In this document: piece by piece, positions 20,656 to 33,392 of the stretch
How the letters are laid out: each line of letters starts with the position of its first letter
Position numbering within the stretch: the first letter of the stretch is position 1
Source of the DNA: Branchiostoma floridae
Lineage: Eukaryota > Chordata > Leptocardii > Amphioxiformes > Branchiostomatidae
NCBI RefSeq assembly: GCF_000003815.2
Contig: NC_049991.1
Span: 1,595,718 to 1,659,717, forward strand
Direction: 5' to 3'
Length of the DNA: 64,000 bases
Notes under the pieces: generated by a model
Seen by the model: the letters and a program-made list of their open reading frames with translations, nothing else
Databases searched by the model: none
What the model was told of the DNA's origin: nothing
Program-made: the position numbers and the translations under genes

Positions 20656-22002
20656 TTGCACTATGTATAACTTGCATAGTTGAGGTCTCATTGACGAGTT
20701 TTTTTCTTCCCATAGACCTCTATGTTATAATTCGTGGTTTACATGGGCGCGTTCATATCAGCAGATACGCGAAATATCAGCAGATTTTTCTTCTATGTTG
20801 AGTACATTTACCCTATATCGTGGGAAAAATTACGAACGTCAAATAGACACTGGTTATTTTTTATAGCAATTACAAACCACAAAGGGCACTTTTTCGCTGT
20901 TAGTGTACAACCGCACCACTCAGAACCCACGACTGTGTACCTCCGACCTAGCGCGCGGCTGCAAAACTTTACCTGGTAATTTCTTCAGTTACAAACAAGC
21001 TTTCACCAGTCTGACTTTTGAGATCAGTTGCGCTGGCTAAAAGGGAATTTCTCACCGCTAAAAACACTCATCCATGCAGCCGTTTATTTTTCGGCTCGGA
21101 TCTCTTTTAGGACCCACTCGGAGTAATACATCAATGAGACCCACTCGGAGTAATACATCAATGAGATCTTGACAATCACACATTTTCAACACTTGTTATC
21201 ATATCACCCCTACATTTCTATCGTCCTTCATCGTTTGAAATAGGTTTGATTAACCATAAGGCTACTAAGCCATTTTTATAGTGACCTTTACTCAGTAAAT
21301 GATAGTCTCCTTTGCAACGTCTTGAGAGGAGCATTTATTTTTTGGGGAGCGCTGATTCGCGATATCAACATGGGCCAGTGTTCTCTGTACTTGGAAAGGG
21401 TTTTTGCCACACCCAGTGCCAGTGGAGAACATTTATCCCATGGTGAAAACCATTTAGTGTGTAAGAATGAGACCGAGTAAAATATCTTGCAACAGATGCA
21501 GTACAGAGTCTGAGAATATTATCATGGTTACCTTTGCTTGAAAACCATCACCTTGCAAGTAGGCCCCTATCAGTTTTTTTTGTAGCCCTATCTTTTCCAG
21601 AATTCAAGAGAGTAAACACTATGGACAGTTTTGACGGGTTTCGCCATTATAAAGACTTGTGCCTTGTTTATCCCGTTTGATGGAATGGTACTGAGTGTCC
21701 TCTTAACAGGGACCACTGTGATCCACTAGAGCGTTACATCAGCTTGAAGTTCAATGGACCATTTAATCGCTCTACCGTTTGAGAATACGTTGGAACCTTC
21801 GAATGATTTTAGTATGGGACAGACGAAATCCTAGCACTGAATGCGCGTCCCGTTGTTTACGCTTGAAACAGAATGGTAACAAAGCATCCGATTACTGGAT
21901 TACGTCATACCCACAGTGCGTCGCATCTGTGTCTGGCATTCCCCAGTCAGCAATTCCGCTTTATATGTTGTGTGAGTATTTCTGTCATGCCTAATTCTTC
22001 AG
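20656..22002. other. Gene-free stretch upstream of the NTase-TPR gene
   Basis: Contains a short direct repeat (GACCCACTCGGAGTAATACATCAATGAGA, twice at 21111-21166) and unique sequence. The first exon(s) of the NTase-TPR gene should lie here or in a gap, but I could not identify one with confidence. The open frame at 21779-21994 does not resemble the family. Confidence 0.35.
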
Positions 22003-22719
22003 ATATCGTCGGTGCCACATGATCGGAGGCAGACAATGACTAATATGCTGAGGGTCGCGGAGATACTCCGTCCTGCAGATTTGCAGTGCCGGGTCAAAAA
22101 GTTTCAATTGGCCGAGGCAGGGTATCGCCATTGCCTTCTGGACGCCATGTCTGATTTAGACAGTGTGCTGGAAGTTGAGGTACTCAAAAGTCTTGGGGAC
22201 GTGAACCTGGAGAAGGGGCGTCTCAACAGAAGCAACGACCTACTGAACAGGGGTGTGAACCTATACGTGGCCGCGTTGGACCGGTGTGAGGACTCGGTGA
22301 TGTGCGAGTCTCTTGAACACAGAGTCAAGTATGCTGAAAAATTCATCAATCAGACGTCCAACGTGAAGTCACCCTCTGACATGGCTATTGATTCTATAGC
22401 ACAGATCGTTTGCAGGCAGGAACAGATTGATAACGGTAAAAGTACTGACTGCATTTTAGATGGTCATACAAAGGCAGTCATTGAAGCAATAGCAGAGAGA
22501 AACAACCTGTTGGAAGTAGAGTCAACCAAACGCCTGGGGGATGTAAACCTTGAGAGGGGAAGGGAGTCCAGGCAGTCCTCGCACTTGACTAAGGCTACTG
22601 CCCTCTACACAAGAGCGCTAGCTCGCTGTGACTACTCATTCGGGAAGGACGTCCTCATACATCGCCTATTTTACGCAGCAAGAATCCGGAAAGAGATGGC
22701 AGAAGCGAAGCTGAGAAGA
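22003..22719 (+). CDS. NTase-TPR protein, N-terminal exon
   Basis: Open from acceptor ATTCTTCAG (AG 22001-22002) to donor AGA|GTGAGT (GT 22720-22721). The frame has no start before PHDRRQTMTNM; the first in-frame ATG is 22036, but the frame is open to the acceptor and amphioxus relatives as I recall them continue upstream, so an earlier start exon is likely. 239 codons with two related alpha-helical halves: each contains a DAMSDLDSVLEVE- or NNLLEVE-type segment followed by LGDVNLE(K/R)GR and a LYVAALDRC/LYTRALARC motif. This is the N-terminal helical region usual before the NTase domain in this family. The exon ends in phase 0, which does not match the next recognised exon. Confidence 0.8.
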
Positions 22720-22721
22720 GT

Positions 22722-24253
22722 GAGTGCAATGCTCGTTACAACGTTGTTTTTCGTTAAAATGATATCTTAATAGTCTATCTTAGATTTGTTGATGATCTTA
22801 TAAGCTTAATAACATAGGTTTACCGTATCTTTTTGTATAGTCATTTTATAACTGTTTGACTTAAATTTGATTTGTGTACCCCTTGCAATGATTGACCTCG
22901 TAATTGGTATATGATGCAAACGTACGACTGAAGACAACAAAACACACAAAGCTAAAAAGATTCGGTTTTTTTTTAATATACAAACTTCGTTGAGCGCTAT
23001 GTCAAAATCGCTCGGTCGCAACGAAGTCGCCGCCCTCAGTGTAATCACCCTGATTGTGTACCAACCGTCTCCCCACCTTGTGTTTGTAGCAACAATATAC
23101 ACAGGTAACAATTTGAAAAGTAACATGACATGTTTGAACATTGCTTTGTCACTCAGCCATGAAAAGAAGGGTGTTGTATTACGAGATCGCTCACAAAGCC
23201 AGGCAGGCATATCCTACTCTATACACTTACCCACAGTACTGTAGACATGCCCAACAGTATTCAAACTCAAAGTTTAGGTATACTTTATGAAGCGTTTTGC
23301 TGTGGAAAATGCCCGTCTTTCTTCCATCCAGTAACAATTTAGTTCAGTGAGGGGGGGGGGGGGCACTTTCGGACATACTAATATCCACATGGTAGCCGAT
23401 TATGCACAACGGCCCTCCCACCCCCTTCCGTCCAAATAATGTTATGGATTTGAAGTTGATAACTGTAGGTGTATTATCCTCTCTCATGCTATTTCTTGAA
23501 CAAATAGGGGGCTGGGAAGTGTGTGAAAGTTGTGAATAGACACTCCGGGCAACGAAGTTCTGAATATACTGTGCAAACTGAACGCCACATCATCCCCCCA
23601 CGAGATACGCGAGAGTACAGGTAGGCGCTTTGTGTGACCTTTTCTATGACCTGAGGTTATGACCCATATCGTACTGTACTTCCAACCGCGGCACCTGATC
23701 ATTCCACCCTGTTATGTGTTTTGGCGATACCATGTATGTGTATGGGTACATGTCATGCAATGACCATGCTTTAAAGTCATATAGTGCTATATCGTTTGTT
23801 CGACCCTTATATTACTCTTGCCTCATGACCTCAACGAGAAGCAGGCTGCACCCCGATTTGAGCTTCTCAAGAATGATTAGAAAGCGTAAACAAAACCGGT
23901 TGCCTGATTTTCTTGTATATAATGGATGGATATGGACGCTTTGAAGTAATGGATGACAATTTTTTTAAATTTCTTTTAAATTAAGGAATGAACTATCCTT
24001 TGTCAGCACCAACAAGATTGCTGGGAAACTTGACGCGGACATCATGTAAGCTATGTTTTCAAACATGTTTTTCATGTGTTTTTTTTTACAATAACTTTTA
24101 TCAATCTGGCTGCGACCATGTGGCTTTATACCACTCTTCTGTTCACCCTGCCAAGATTTCTGTCGTACTTATGATAGGAATATAGGGATAGTTCGATAAA
24201 CGTCTACTATCGCTCATTTTGTGACCTGTAAACATTTCTCCCAATACCTTCAG
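22722..24253 (+). other. Intron (or introns) of the NTase-TPR gene
   Basis: Holds a poly-G run (23349-23362) and, at about 23820-23890, a CTCATGACCT...GAGCTTCTC repeat also present near 36085-36155. A missing short exon may be here, because flanking exon phases (0 and 2) disagree. Confidence 0.5.
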
Positions 24254-24354
24254 GTCTTACGACCAACACATCCTGACAGGAGACCGTGAACTGGAAAATG
24301 GAAACCTGGACTCAGCGGAGCAGAACTTTGCAGCGGCTCTTAAACTTGTGCATG
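24254..24354 (+). CDS. NTase-TPR protein, middle exon
   Basis: 101 nt, one base completing a codon, 33 codons, then one base. It reads SYDQH.LTGDRELENG.LDSAEQNFAAALK, the TPR-like linker motif of this family. Acceptor CCTTCAG (AG 24252-24253). The 3' boundary fits a GC-AG intron: CATG|GCAAGT. Using the GT four bases further on would put TGA in frame in the next exon, so the GC donor is preferred. Confidence 0.75.
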
Positions 24355-24688
24355 GCAAGTAGACGTCATTCGCAACAATTCCATATATATATATAGTGCA
24401 TGTACATGATGTCATGTAGGATGAGGGGGGGCACTCCGAACTAAGCCAAAAAAAGCCTTTCTGTCGTCCTTACAAGGTTTGAATTTCATTGTGATAATTC
24501 ATAGCTATGTGTGCAATCATCTGATTTAAGTCGATAAGGCATACACATGATTACATAAGTTAAACAAATATGCAAACAACAAATCAAACTTTGCCTTCAG
24601 ATAATTTTCATAACACATTTTTTTCATAGCTCTATAACCTAGCTTGACTATGACTAGTGCCTAGTGTCTATCTAACCTATCACTATAG

Positions 24689-27600
24689 GTGATGCAAACC
24701 GATCCAAACTTCGGGAAGAAGCCGACTGCCTCCGGAAACTGGCTGAGGTTTACCTGAAGCGAGGAATACAGACGAAGGAAGGTAGGAAATTCACCCAGGC
24801 ATCAGCTCTGTGCCACGCGGCGATGGTCAGAACAAACGACGAGAAGCTCAAACAAAATCTCCTTAAACTGATCAAAGAAACAGAGAAATTATTTCTTAAA
24901 CATACAATAGGAACGCCCAGTGAACAGAGCCCATACGACTTAGATATCTGCCACAAAGAGCAGTTGCAGGAAATGCGAGATAGTGTAAAGCGCACACTTG
25001 AAGCAATTCACGACGACTACAATCCCTACCAGTATGATGAAGACGATCCTGTAGTAAGAGACGTTGAGGTTAAACGAGCTGAAGCGATCGAAGACTTGTC
25101 TAAAAGAATCGCTAATGAGAGGCAGGTTTTCATTCAGGCGCTCCTTGAAGAATGCATAGACAAACTCGGTGCTCCCCCATGTAAGTATACTGCCATTGGT
25201 TTGGGCTCACAAGCAACAGAACTGGTCACACCGTACTCCGATCTGGAGTTCGCTATTCTCATCGAGGACGGAAAGGACAATGAAGACACACGACAGTACT
25301 TCCTCAATCTCACACATTACCTACATCTGAAAGTCATTAACCTTGGAGAAACCATCCTTCCAGCAATGGCGATTCCATTGCTGAATGACTTTCAATCTGA
25401 TGATCTAAGTAAAGACTGGTTCTATGACTCTGTGACACCTCGTGGTTTTGCCTTCGATGGCTTTATGCCATGGGCCAGTAAAACCCCTTTCGGAAGAGAC
25501 CAGACAAAAACGAACCCGCCAATCAGTCTGATTCAGACACCTGCTAAACTGGTCGAATATCAGGAGCTTGATGTGGCCCTGGCGGAAGGGTATCACCTGT
25601 CTGACATTCTCAGGCGTGTATCATACTTAGCTGGAGACCAGGCTTTGGTAGATGATTACATGCTAAAGGTGAATGAAACAATACAGCAACAGCACTCAAG
25701 GCTCCCTTTCCTCAAACGTTACCCATTGACCACAATGGACGTTGTTCGGGAGATGTGCAAGCCGGCGACCACAGTTGATCAACTTTTGGATGTAAAGAAG
25801 GACATGTATCGTTTTCCCAGCATAGCTGTTGACTTCTTGAGCCAAATCTGCGACGTTCGCAAAAGTAGTGTGTGGGCAGTTACTACAGAGCTCCACCGAA
25901 TACATAGGATCAATGACGACGACGCAAACAACTTGAAGGTACTGCTCAGTATCTCTGCAGAACTAAGATTAAGAACATACATGGCGAACAAAGGACAAAA
26001 GGAATGTCTATCTGCACTTCCACAAGTCACAGATCAGTCTATTCCACTGCAGGAAGTGCCAAACAAAGGGCTTGAATCAGTATTTCGTATAAAGGAAACT
26101 AAGATGATTTTTCGCTACTTCTACACATCAATTCCATTGAAGCAGTGTATTTCAGACATAATCCTAAAGGCTGGTCATGTCTCAACTGGAAGTTTATTCA
26201 TTGATGCAACCTTGCTCGACTGTACTCCAAAAAACAGGGGCATCATAGCAAAATCCTTTCTGCAATTTGACATTGCCAAACACCATTTCCAAAAGGCTTT
26301 GAGGGAAGCTGGCAGCGACCAAACACAATGTGGAATTCTCAATGTATTGCTAGGGGAGGTCTATTTACAGAAAGGTGATTGGGCAAAAGTGATTGAATGC
26401 AGTGAGCTGGAATTTAGCCAACTTGAACCAGATGCCAACTTTAAGGAAAGAGCATACGTTGCTCAGTCATTGAATACGCTAGGATCGTCTTACCACGCCC
26501 TTGGTGATTTGCAGAAAGCCATTTGCTACTTTGAGCAAGCACAGGAAGTCGTTAAGCCAGACCCTAACACTACAATGCACCACACCACTACCTCATCGTT
26601 AGGCGGATTGGCAACATGCTGGCTTTATCGTTCTGACTTCAAAAAGGCAATAAGCTACCAGGAACGGATACTGTTGATGGAAAGAAGTCGTGGGAAAAAA
26701 ACAGTGCAAGCTGACATTGCCTCAGCACTTAACAACTTGGCAATCTCGTGGCTAAACTTTGGAGACGTGGAGAAAGCTGTAGAACTGTTAGAAGAATCAT
26801 TAAAGATCATGAGAGATCTTTATGGACACATGACCGCGCAATCTGGTATAGCTTTTTCACTGTGCAACCTGGGTGTATGCTATGGTAAACTTGGTGACAA
26901 CAGTAAAGCAGGCAGCTACCATCAACAGGCACAAAGGATGATGAGTGTTATCTACGGACACAACGTGGCACACCTTAACATTGCCGCGATACTCTGCAGT
27001 TCAGGAGAATCCTGTCATGATCTCGAAGACGATAGGAAGGCAATTAGTTACTACGAACAGTCACTGAATATGTACCAAGCTATTTATGGGAAGAACGTTA
27101 ACGTGCCGCATCCGGCATCTGTCCTCAAGGTACTAAACGGCCTTGGAACATCCTGGTGTGAGCTTGGCGACAATGATAAAGCAATCAAGTACTTCAACCA
27201 GTTACTAGCAACGGCAAAAGCTCTCTATGGAGAAAACGCCTCGCATCCCCGCATCGCCACTACACTGTGTGACCTTGGCAGGTGCTTTGATGAGCTTGGT
27301 GATAACGAACAAGCAATCAGGTATTATGATCAATCACTGACGATGATGAAGGCTGTAGATGGAAATAACAAACAGTATGTCATTGCTGAATGTCTTGATT
27401 ATATTGGTGGATACTGGCGCAATCTCGGAGATACAAAGAAGGCCATAAGCTACTACGAACAGTGCCTTGAAGTTACAAAAGCCATTCGCGGGGACAACGC
27501 GGTACATTCTGATTTCATTAATGTATTCGGCAACTTGGGCCTGTGTTGGACTGATCTTGGTGATCATCGAAAAGCAATCACCTTTTTCGAAAAATCACTG

Positions 27601-29109
27601 CAACTTTGTAAAGAGATCAATGGGGAATCTACACAAATACCAATAATTGCCGAGATATTAAAAGACCTCGGACATAGCTGGAGTGAGCTAAAGAACCACA
27701 GCAAAGGGCTTGACTACTACGAACAATCACTGAGAAGCAGGAAATCTATTCATGGTGAAAACGTGGCACATCCAGACATTGCCAAGTTACTCGGACACAT
27801 AGGAATGCTTATCGGTGAGGGTGGTGACTCCCGGAAAGCAATCAGTTACTTTGAACAGGCGCTTGAGATGTTTAAAGCCGTTGAAGGGGGGCAAAAGGAA
27901 CACGCTAACATCGCATGGATACTTGGCAGGTTGGGGACTTCTTGGAAACAGCTGGGAGATGCCAGGAAAGCACATAGCTACTGGGAAGAGTCACTTCTGA
28001 TGTTCAGATCTATTTGTGGAGAAACCGATCGTAACCGATCGGAAACTGTACGTTTACATGTCAACATTGTCCGCTTACTTTACAAGTTAGGATCTTCCTT
28101 CTCTGACTTAGGAGATGACAGGAAAGCGATCAACTACTTTGAAGAGTCAATTGAAATGCTCAAAACGAGTCATAGAGAAAATGGAGTAGACAATGCCTGT
28201 TCACTTATCAAATTGGGTCTATCCTGGGGGAATCTTGGAGATTTAAGAAAAGCAATTTACTGCTTCGAACAGTCCCTTGAGATGTTAAAAGGTATTGGTG
28301 GAGATATTAAGGAACTAATGGAGGAGGTACTCAACAACTTAGGAGCTAACTGGGGCAACCTGGGAGACCACAGAAAAGCAATCACTTATTTTGAACAGTC
28401 GCTCGACATGCTAATAGCTTTGCATGAAGAGAAGAAAGAACACGTGCACGATTATGGCATTTTCCGGGCCCAATCACTGAAAAATTTAGGGGTAGCGTGG
28501 GGTAAGCTGGGAGATGTTGGAAAATCAACCAGCTACTTCGATCAGTCGCTAAGAATGTTCAAAGCTATATCTAGAGACGGCAGTGTGGTATCTGATATTG
28601 ACGAATTATTTACAAAATGTGCAACTTTGTGTTGTCATCAAGACGATGCAACGAAAGCCATCAGGTACGGTGAAAAGGCACTAGAGATACTTGAAGCTAA
28701 TCAAGAGAAAAAAGCAAACTCTTCTATTGCCGGGTTTCTGTACAAAATGGGAAATACCTGGCTTGAACTAGGAGATAGACGGAAAGCCATATTCTTCTGT
28801 GAGAAGGCGCTTGAGATGTTCAAAGATATTCATGTAGAAAACAAAGATCATTTTGTCATTGCCATGATACTCCAAACCTTAGGGATGTGCTGGAGTGGCC
28901 TAGGGGACATCATGAGAGCGATCGGTTTCTTTGAACAGTCACTTAAAATATACAGAGATACATGTACTTGTGAAAAGAAAGAAGAAACCCTTCTAATTTC
29001 TCGTTTACTTAAACAATTGGGGCAGTCCTGGAATAACATAGGAGATGTCGACAAATCAGCCATGTATTTTGAACAGTACCAAGAGATGCTCAAAGCTACT
29101 CAGGATTAA
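24689..29109 (+). CDS. NTase-TPR protein, main exon (NTase-like domain plus about 21 TPRs)
   Basis: Opens after CACTATAG (AG 24687-24688) and joins the previous exon as HGDANRSKLREEADCL; stop TAA 29107-29109. About 1,472 codons. A helical segment (KLAEVYLKRGIQ) precedes a nucleotidyltransferase-fold signature at about 25195-25250: GLGS, ten residues, then DLE, with TPYSDLEFAIL. This matches the GS..D-x-[DE] metal-binding core of the Pol-beta-type NTase superfamily. WFYDSVTPRGFAFDG and a TPFGR motif follow. From about 26265 to the end run about 21 TPRs of roughly 42 residues (LGxxWxxLGDxxKAIxYFEQSLxM), like kinesin light chain or nephrocystin-3. Catalysis is not proven; a third acidic residue was not assigned. 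Likely a cytosolic scaffold or sensor; this function is inference. Confidence 0.9.
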
Positions 29110-29331
29110 ACTAATACAGAGCATGGTGACTTGACAATCCCCATTCGTCCTCTGTACATCGTACAGGGAATTAGCCATTATTGAACATTAAGAAATGAAT
29201 GGGACAAAAAGGGATATCCAATTGAAAGTGTATTACTCATAGACTTCAGACTTTTGTTTTCAACTCCATATTCTTTTATGTTATCATCATGGAATATTTC
29301 TAAATGTACAGAATGGTAGGAAGCTGATGTA

Positions 29332-29337
29332 AATAAA
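29332..29337 (+). terminator. Poly(A) signal, NTase-TPR gene
   Basis: AATAAA 223 bp after the stop codon, in AT-rich 3' UTR sequence. Confidence 0.65.
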
Positions 29338-30034
29338 ACTCATGTCCTCAACATTGATAAAACCATTTTGTTTTTGTCAGTGTGCGGAGAAAAAATGGTA
29401 GCAATGATTCTGAGGAAGACATGACAAAAAAGTAGATACGTTAAAGGGACAGAGAACATAGAGGGGTATGTATGGGGATCTGATCGTAGTGATCGTACTT
29501 TTAAAGTTTTTATTCTAAAGGGACACGTTAGCCCATGATACTAGGGGGCCAAATGTACAACATGAAGTTGACAATGATTGAACAACATCTATGGTATTTA
29601 CATATGAGATTTCAAACATATCATCCATTCACAGATTCTCTAAAATTCTACAGTACAGAGGTGATTTGGCCTTGTACACTAGATCACAACTTTTTGCTGC
29701 CAGTGTTTCAAAATCTGTGAATCCATTAACTTTTCCACAACTAGGATCGATGGCAAAGTTACAGAAGACCATGACTCAAGACTAGTGCATCACCCATCTA
29801 TCTTATTTGGTACTGCAAAAAATGCAAACTGCTCATTTCAGAAGTAGATATGTGCAGTAAACTATATTTTCCCAAAGGATTGATTTGCAATTTAGAAATT
29901 GATAATGGCAAAGACACATAATACAAGTATATACTAGCACCCTTCTAGACAATGATGGAAGTAAACAGTAGTTGAAAATGATACTGTATGCATTTAAGTT
30001 TGCAGGGCTTTAATTTCGGGTTAGGGAAAATCCA

Positions 30035-32805
30035 CCCTGAAAATTTCTGCATTTTTAGTAATACTAGTAATAATAGCAGTAGTAAATTAATTGTGATATT
30101 CTTTATATCAACAGATGAATATCATTCACCTAATCTTCTCTGCACAAAGAATATTCAAAATGAAATTTATCTTACATCTACAAAATGTACTATTCATTAT
30201 ATTTCAGCCCTTTCACTTCAATCAACCAAACAATATATTCCAATTATTTGCTCTTACACACAACTACCAGATTGATTGCAGGTTCCTCTATACATGACAT
30301 AATGAAGGATTCCTAATCTTCCACATTTTTCCTGATCCAGATGTTCTGTATGTAAACTGACAGTAGCTGTATATCAGCTGGAAGCATACATTGCACCTAA
30401 GCCACCGATTGTCTCCAAATTCCTGGAAACTGTCTACAACCTTGAACATGGATCATCCAAATTGCACACTTGGGTTTTGGTTGACATTGACAAATTGGAG
30501 CAAAGCCCTACAAGCCTGATAAATCATGTAACAGTTAAAGCTAATTTAGAAGTAAATGTTAAATAGTATTTACACCTGGTTGAATTTTTTAAAGACAGTT
30601 CAATCCCTACAACTGGATAAAGTAATAAAAATTGACTTCCAGATGTTTTGAGAGACATCTGTCACTCTTCTTCAACATCACTAAGAATGAATTGACAGAA
30701 CAATTCAGTACAATTACATCTAATTGCAAAAAATCAGTTGAACGTGTCAAAGGCTTAGTGCCTCATAAGGATCATATGCAAATGTCACTCGTGATGAAGA
30801 AGAGTTATGGATGTCACTCAAAATGTATGAAAGTAAATGTTGTCTTTAAACATTGTTAAGCTAGATGTCTAACTTTTATAAACATACCGTGGTATTACAG
30901 TTTATTTCATACCTGGGCCATGACAACATTTGATACAGGTGTTCCGGACCGTGTGATAAAAAGCCGAACCACACAGGCTTCAACGTTTTATCACACATGC
31001 TTACATCGAATAGATCGAATGTACTCTGTGCAGGTCGAGTTCGGTGCGGTCAAAAATTCAAATACCTGATTCGGACGTTGGAATTGCTGTTGTAACAATT
31101 TTTGTTTGAGGGCACCAAATTTTTTCAACTTCTGGCGCATTTTGAAACATGTGCTTTCTCAGGTAGGTATGACATAAATGAAATTCCATACATTGTATTC
31201 CACATCACCCACGGTCCCAGCCCTCCTGCGGGTTGGATCACCCTCCGGCTTTCAGGCAATCCTACCTGCGGTCGGGCTGGTACCTTGGGTGATTCCAAAT
31301 ACACCATGTTGTATTCTATATAATTAAATGTCATGATATGTCACAAGTTCTCTGTTTCCTTCTCTGCTTTTTTGTCCCGTATGCTGACACTCTTGTTCCC
31401 CCTGATGTAGAATCTCCAGGGCTTTTTGGCCCACTCCTCCCCAGCTGAGTCTATCCCTATCCTAGTGGAGTGTATGATGTCAGAGTCTGTCACATTGTCT
31501 CCTGGCTCCAGCCATATAAAGGGACATGTTGTCAGGTCTTTCTGGTTCACTGTGTTCCTAGAAATAGAAGAGGGGAAAAAGTAGACAAACTTATTGAACA
31601 TAAATGTACCAGTATTACTTTCATTCAGGCTTTAAGCTGTATTTCCATTTACCCGACACACATTCAATAAAAAAAAGACTGTGATCTTTTTTTTGAGAGG
31701 ACTTTTGGCAAGGGACATGAAGTTTTTGATCTGAGTCATGAAATTCTAAAACAGAAATTTTCAAGTAGTCTTAATTTATGCTCAGATTAAGGCTCTGAAC
31801 AGTTAATATTGTACTTATTTGTTCAGTTTACTACTAAACTTACACTTGTACCATGTATATCTATAATATATATATATAATTACATGATGCTAAAAAATAC
31901 TGTTTTTCTGATGCATTTCAGTCTTATGCTGTTACACTGTATCTCTGATATTGGAAGAAATCTGAAAAAAAGTGAGAAAGAGAGAATTTCTACCTACATG
32001 TACCTATTCTAATTTTTCACAACTGTAATTATCATAAGCATTGATTTAATTGTGGAATAAGAAAGACATAGCACACTTTCCAACTGCAGCATCTAGGATA
32101 AGAAGTCTTGGGGAAAGATGCTCACATGACGTACACCACTTAACACATTATCAAGTGCTCAGTGCACAAGGTATTGTTCTAACATAACATCATACATACT
32201 TGTCTATGTGTAGAGCTTGACACAGTTTAGAAGGACCATTGCCCAGTTGTTCTATCTTCAGACCTGCTCCCTTGTCTCCCCTTCGCTGTCCTCTCTGTAC
32301 CTTCATCTGCTCTACACCAGTCAGCGGCTGTACAGCTCGGATCAGAACAGCTGCTCCTTCTCCTATGGACCAAAATTTAGATAAAGCCTTATTAAAGCAT
32401 GTAAGAAAAAGGAATTGGTAAAAAACTGAAGCTAAAGCAGCTGAGACGGCGTCCCGCTCATGGCTTTGCATATTTCCTACAACTGTAACATCACCTTTCT
32501 CTACTTACAGGTCCCTTTCCCATTTATCCCGGCAATAACCTCAAATAAAGTATGCACCTTGACTTTTGCAGCAACTTGCAGCACCTTGCGGCTATTGAAA
32601 TGTAGAAAATGTGCGTACTTTATTCGAGAAAATACAGAAGCATCCTAACAGTTCTCTTCTAGACCAATTGTCCAGACATGTTTTGTTTGTGTCTCAGGGG
32701 CCTTCATTTTTGACACACATGACACACAATGTGACTTGCTGAGCTTGTGCAGTTGGAACCATGAACATGCTTATAGTGTTAGGTGTATTGTTAGCTAGTA
32801 CATGT
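30035..32805. repeat. Segmental duplication, copy 2 (partner 16355-20655)
   Basis: Direct-orientation partner of copy 1, carrying intact exons 2 and 3 of the glycosylase gene. It lacks the two insertions at 16684 and 17113 and so provides empty sites for them. It has its own insertions, including the palindromic element at 31191-31308. Confidence 0.85.
31191..31308. mobile_element. Short palindromic repeat downstream of MPG
   Basis: Inverted ends CATTGTATTCCACATCACCCA and TGGGTGATTCCAAATACACCATG, with CCCAGCCC/GGGCTGG inside. 118 bp. Not present in duplication copy 1. Two open frames across it are chance. Confidence 0.55.
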
Positions 32806-33375
32806 ACTTCTGCATTGATGACTGTTACTGTAATCATATTTTTTACTAAATAATATTAAAAATGGACACCAAACAGCATGCACAAATAATACTGAGAAAC
32901 ACTGAGATCCATGCAGCATATCTATAATCCCACCTTGACTGGATATGTTGAAGCAGTGGTACATCCCATAGATGATGTACACATACGCCGTCCCTGGCTT
33001 CATGAACATTGCGGCGTTCCTCTCCGTCTTCTTGCTTCCGGAGGAATGCGATGCCTTGTCGTCTTTACCACAGTACGCCTCCGTTTCCACGATCATCCCA
33101 GAAACCACCGCGCCATCATCAAGTTTTCTAACTATGATTTTTCCTAACAATCCTTTTGCGAGGTCCAGGCACATTTGATCATAAAAGCTAGACGACAGCC
33201 TAGCTTTACATGAACTTGTTGTATCATTGGAAAAATAAGGACTTGTGGTTGTGGTGTCAGGCAAAGCAGGTGTTTTTGTATTGACTTTGGCCTTGACTGG
33301 ACAATCTGAAGTTTCTGATAGTTTGTGTTTCTTAGGTTTTGTTGGTGGCATCTTCTTTTGAGCTACAGCTGCCAT
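31341..33375 (-). CDS. MPG: DNA-3-methyladenine glycosylase (N-methylpurine DNA glycosylase)
   Basis: Three coding exons on the minus strand: 33375-32934 (442 nt), 32362-32200 (163 nt), 31557-31341 (217 nt), total 822 nt, 273 residues. Donors AAG|GTGGGA and AA|GTATGT and acceptors CCATAG and TTCTAG keep the frame (QGEGAAVLIRA and HIDKNTVNQ across the joins). The base-excision-repair enzyme removes alkylated purines in the nucleus. Residues 1-60 are a basic, poorly conserved tail. Catalytic core: VETEAY (E99, Y101, equal to human E125/Y127), ASHS (H110), YIIYGMY, FNISSQG (N143), then GPSKLCQAL and EEWAKKPWRFYIRG. Human protein is 298 residues. The ATG exon is opened by a strong acceptor at 33391-33392, so an untranslated first exon lies upstream. 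It appears intact and functional. Confidence 0.95.
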
Positions 33376-33392
33376 TCTGTAGCAGTTTGTCT

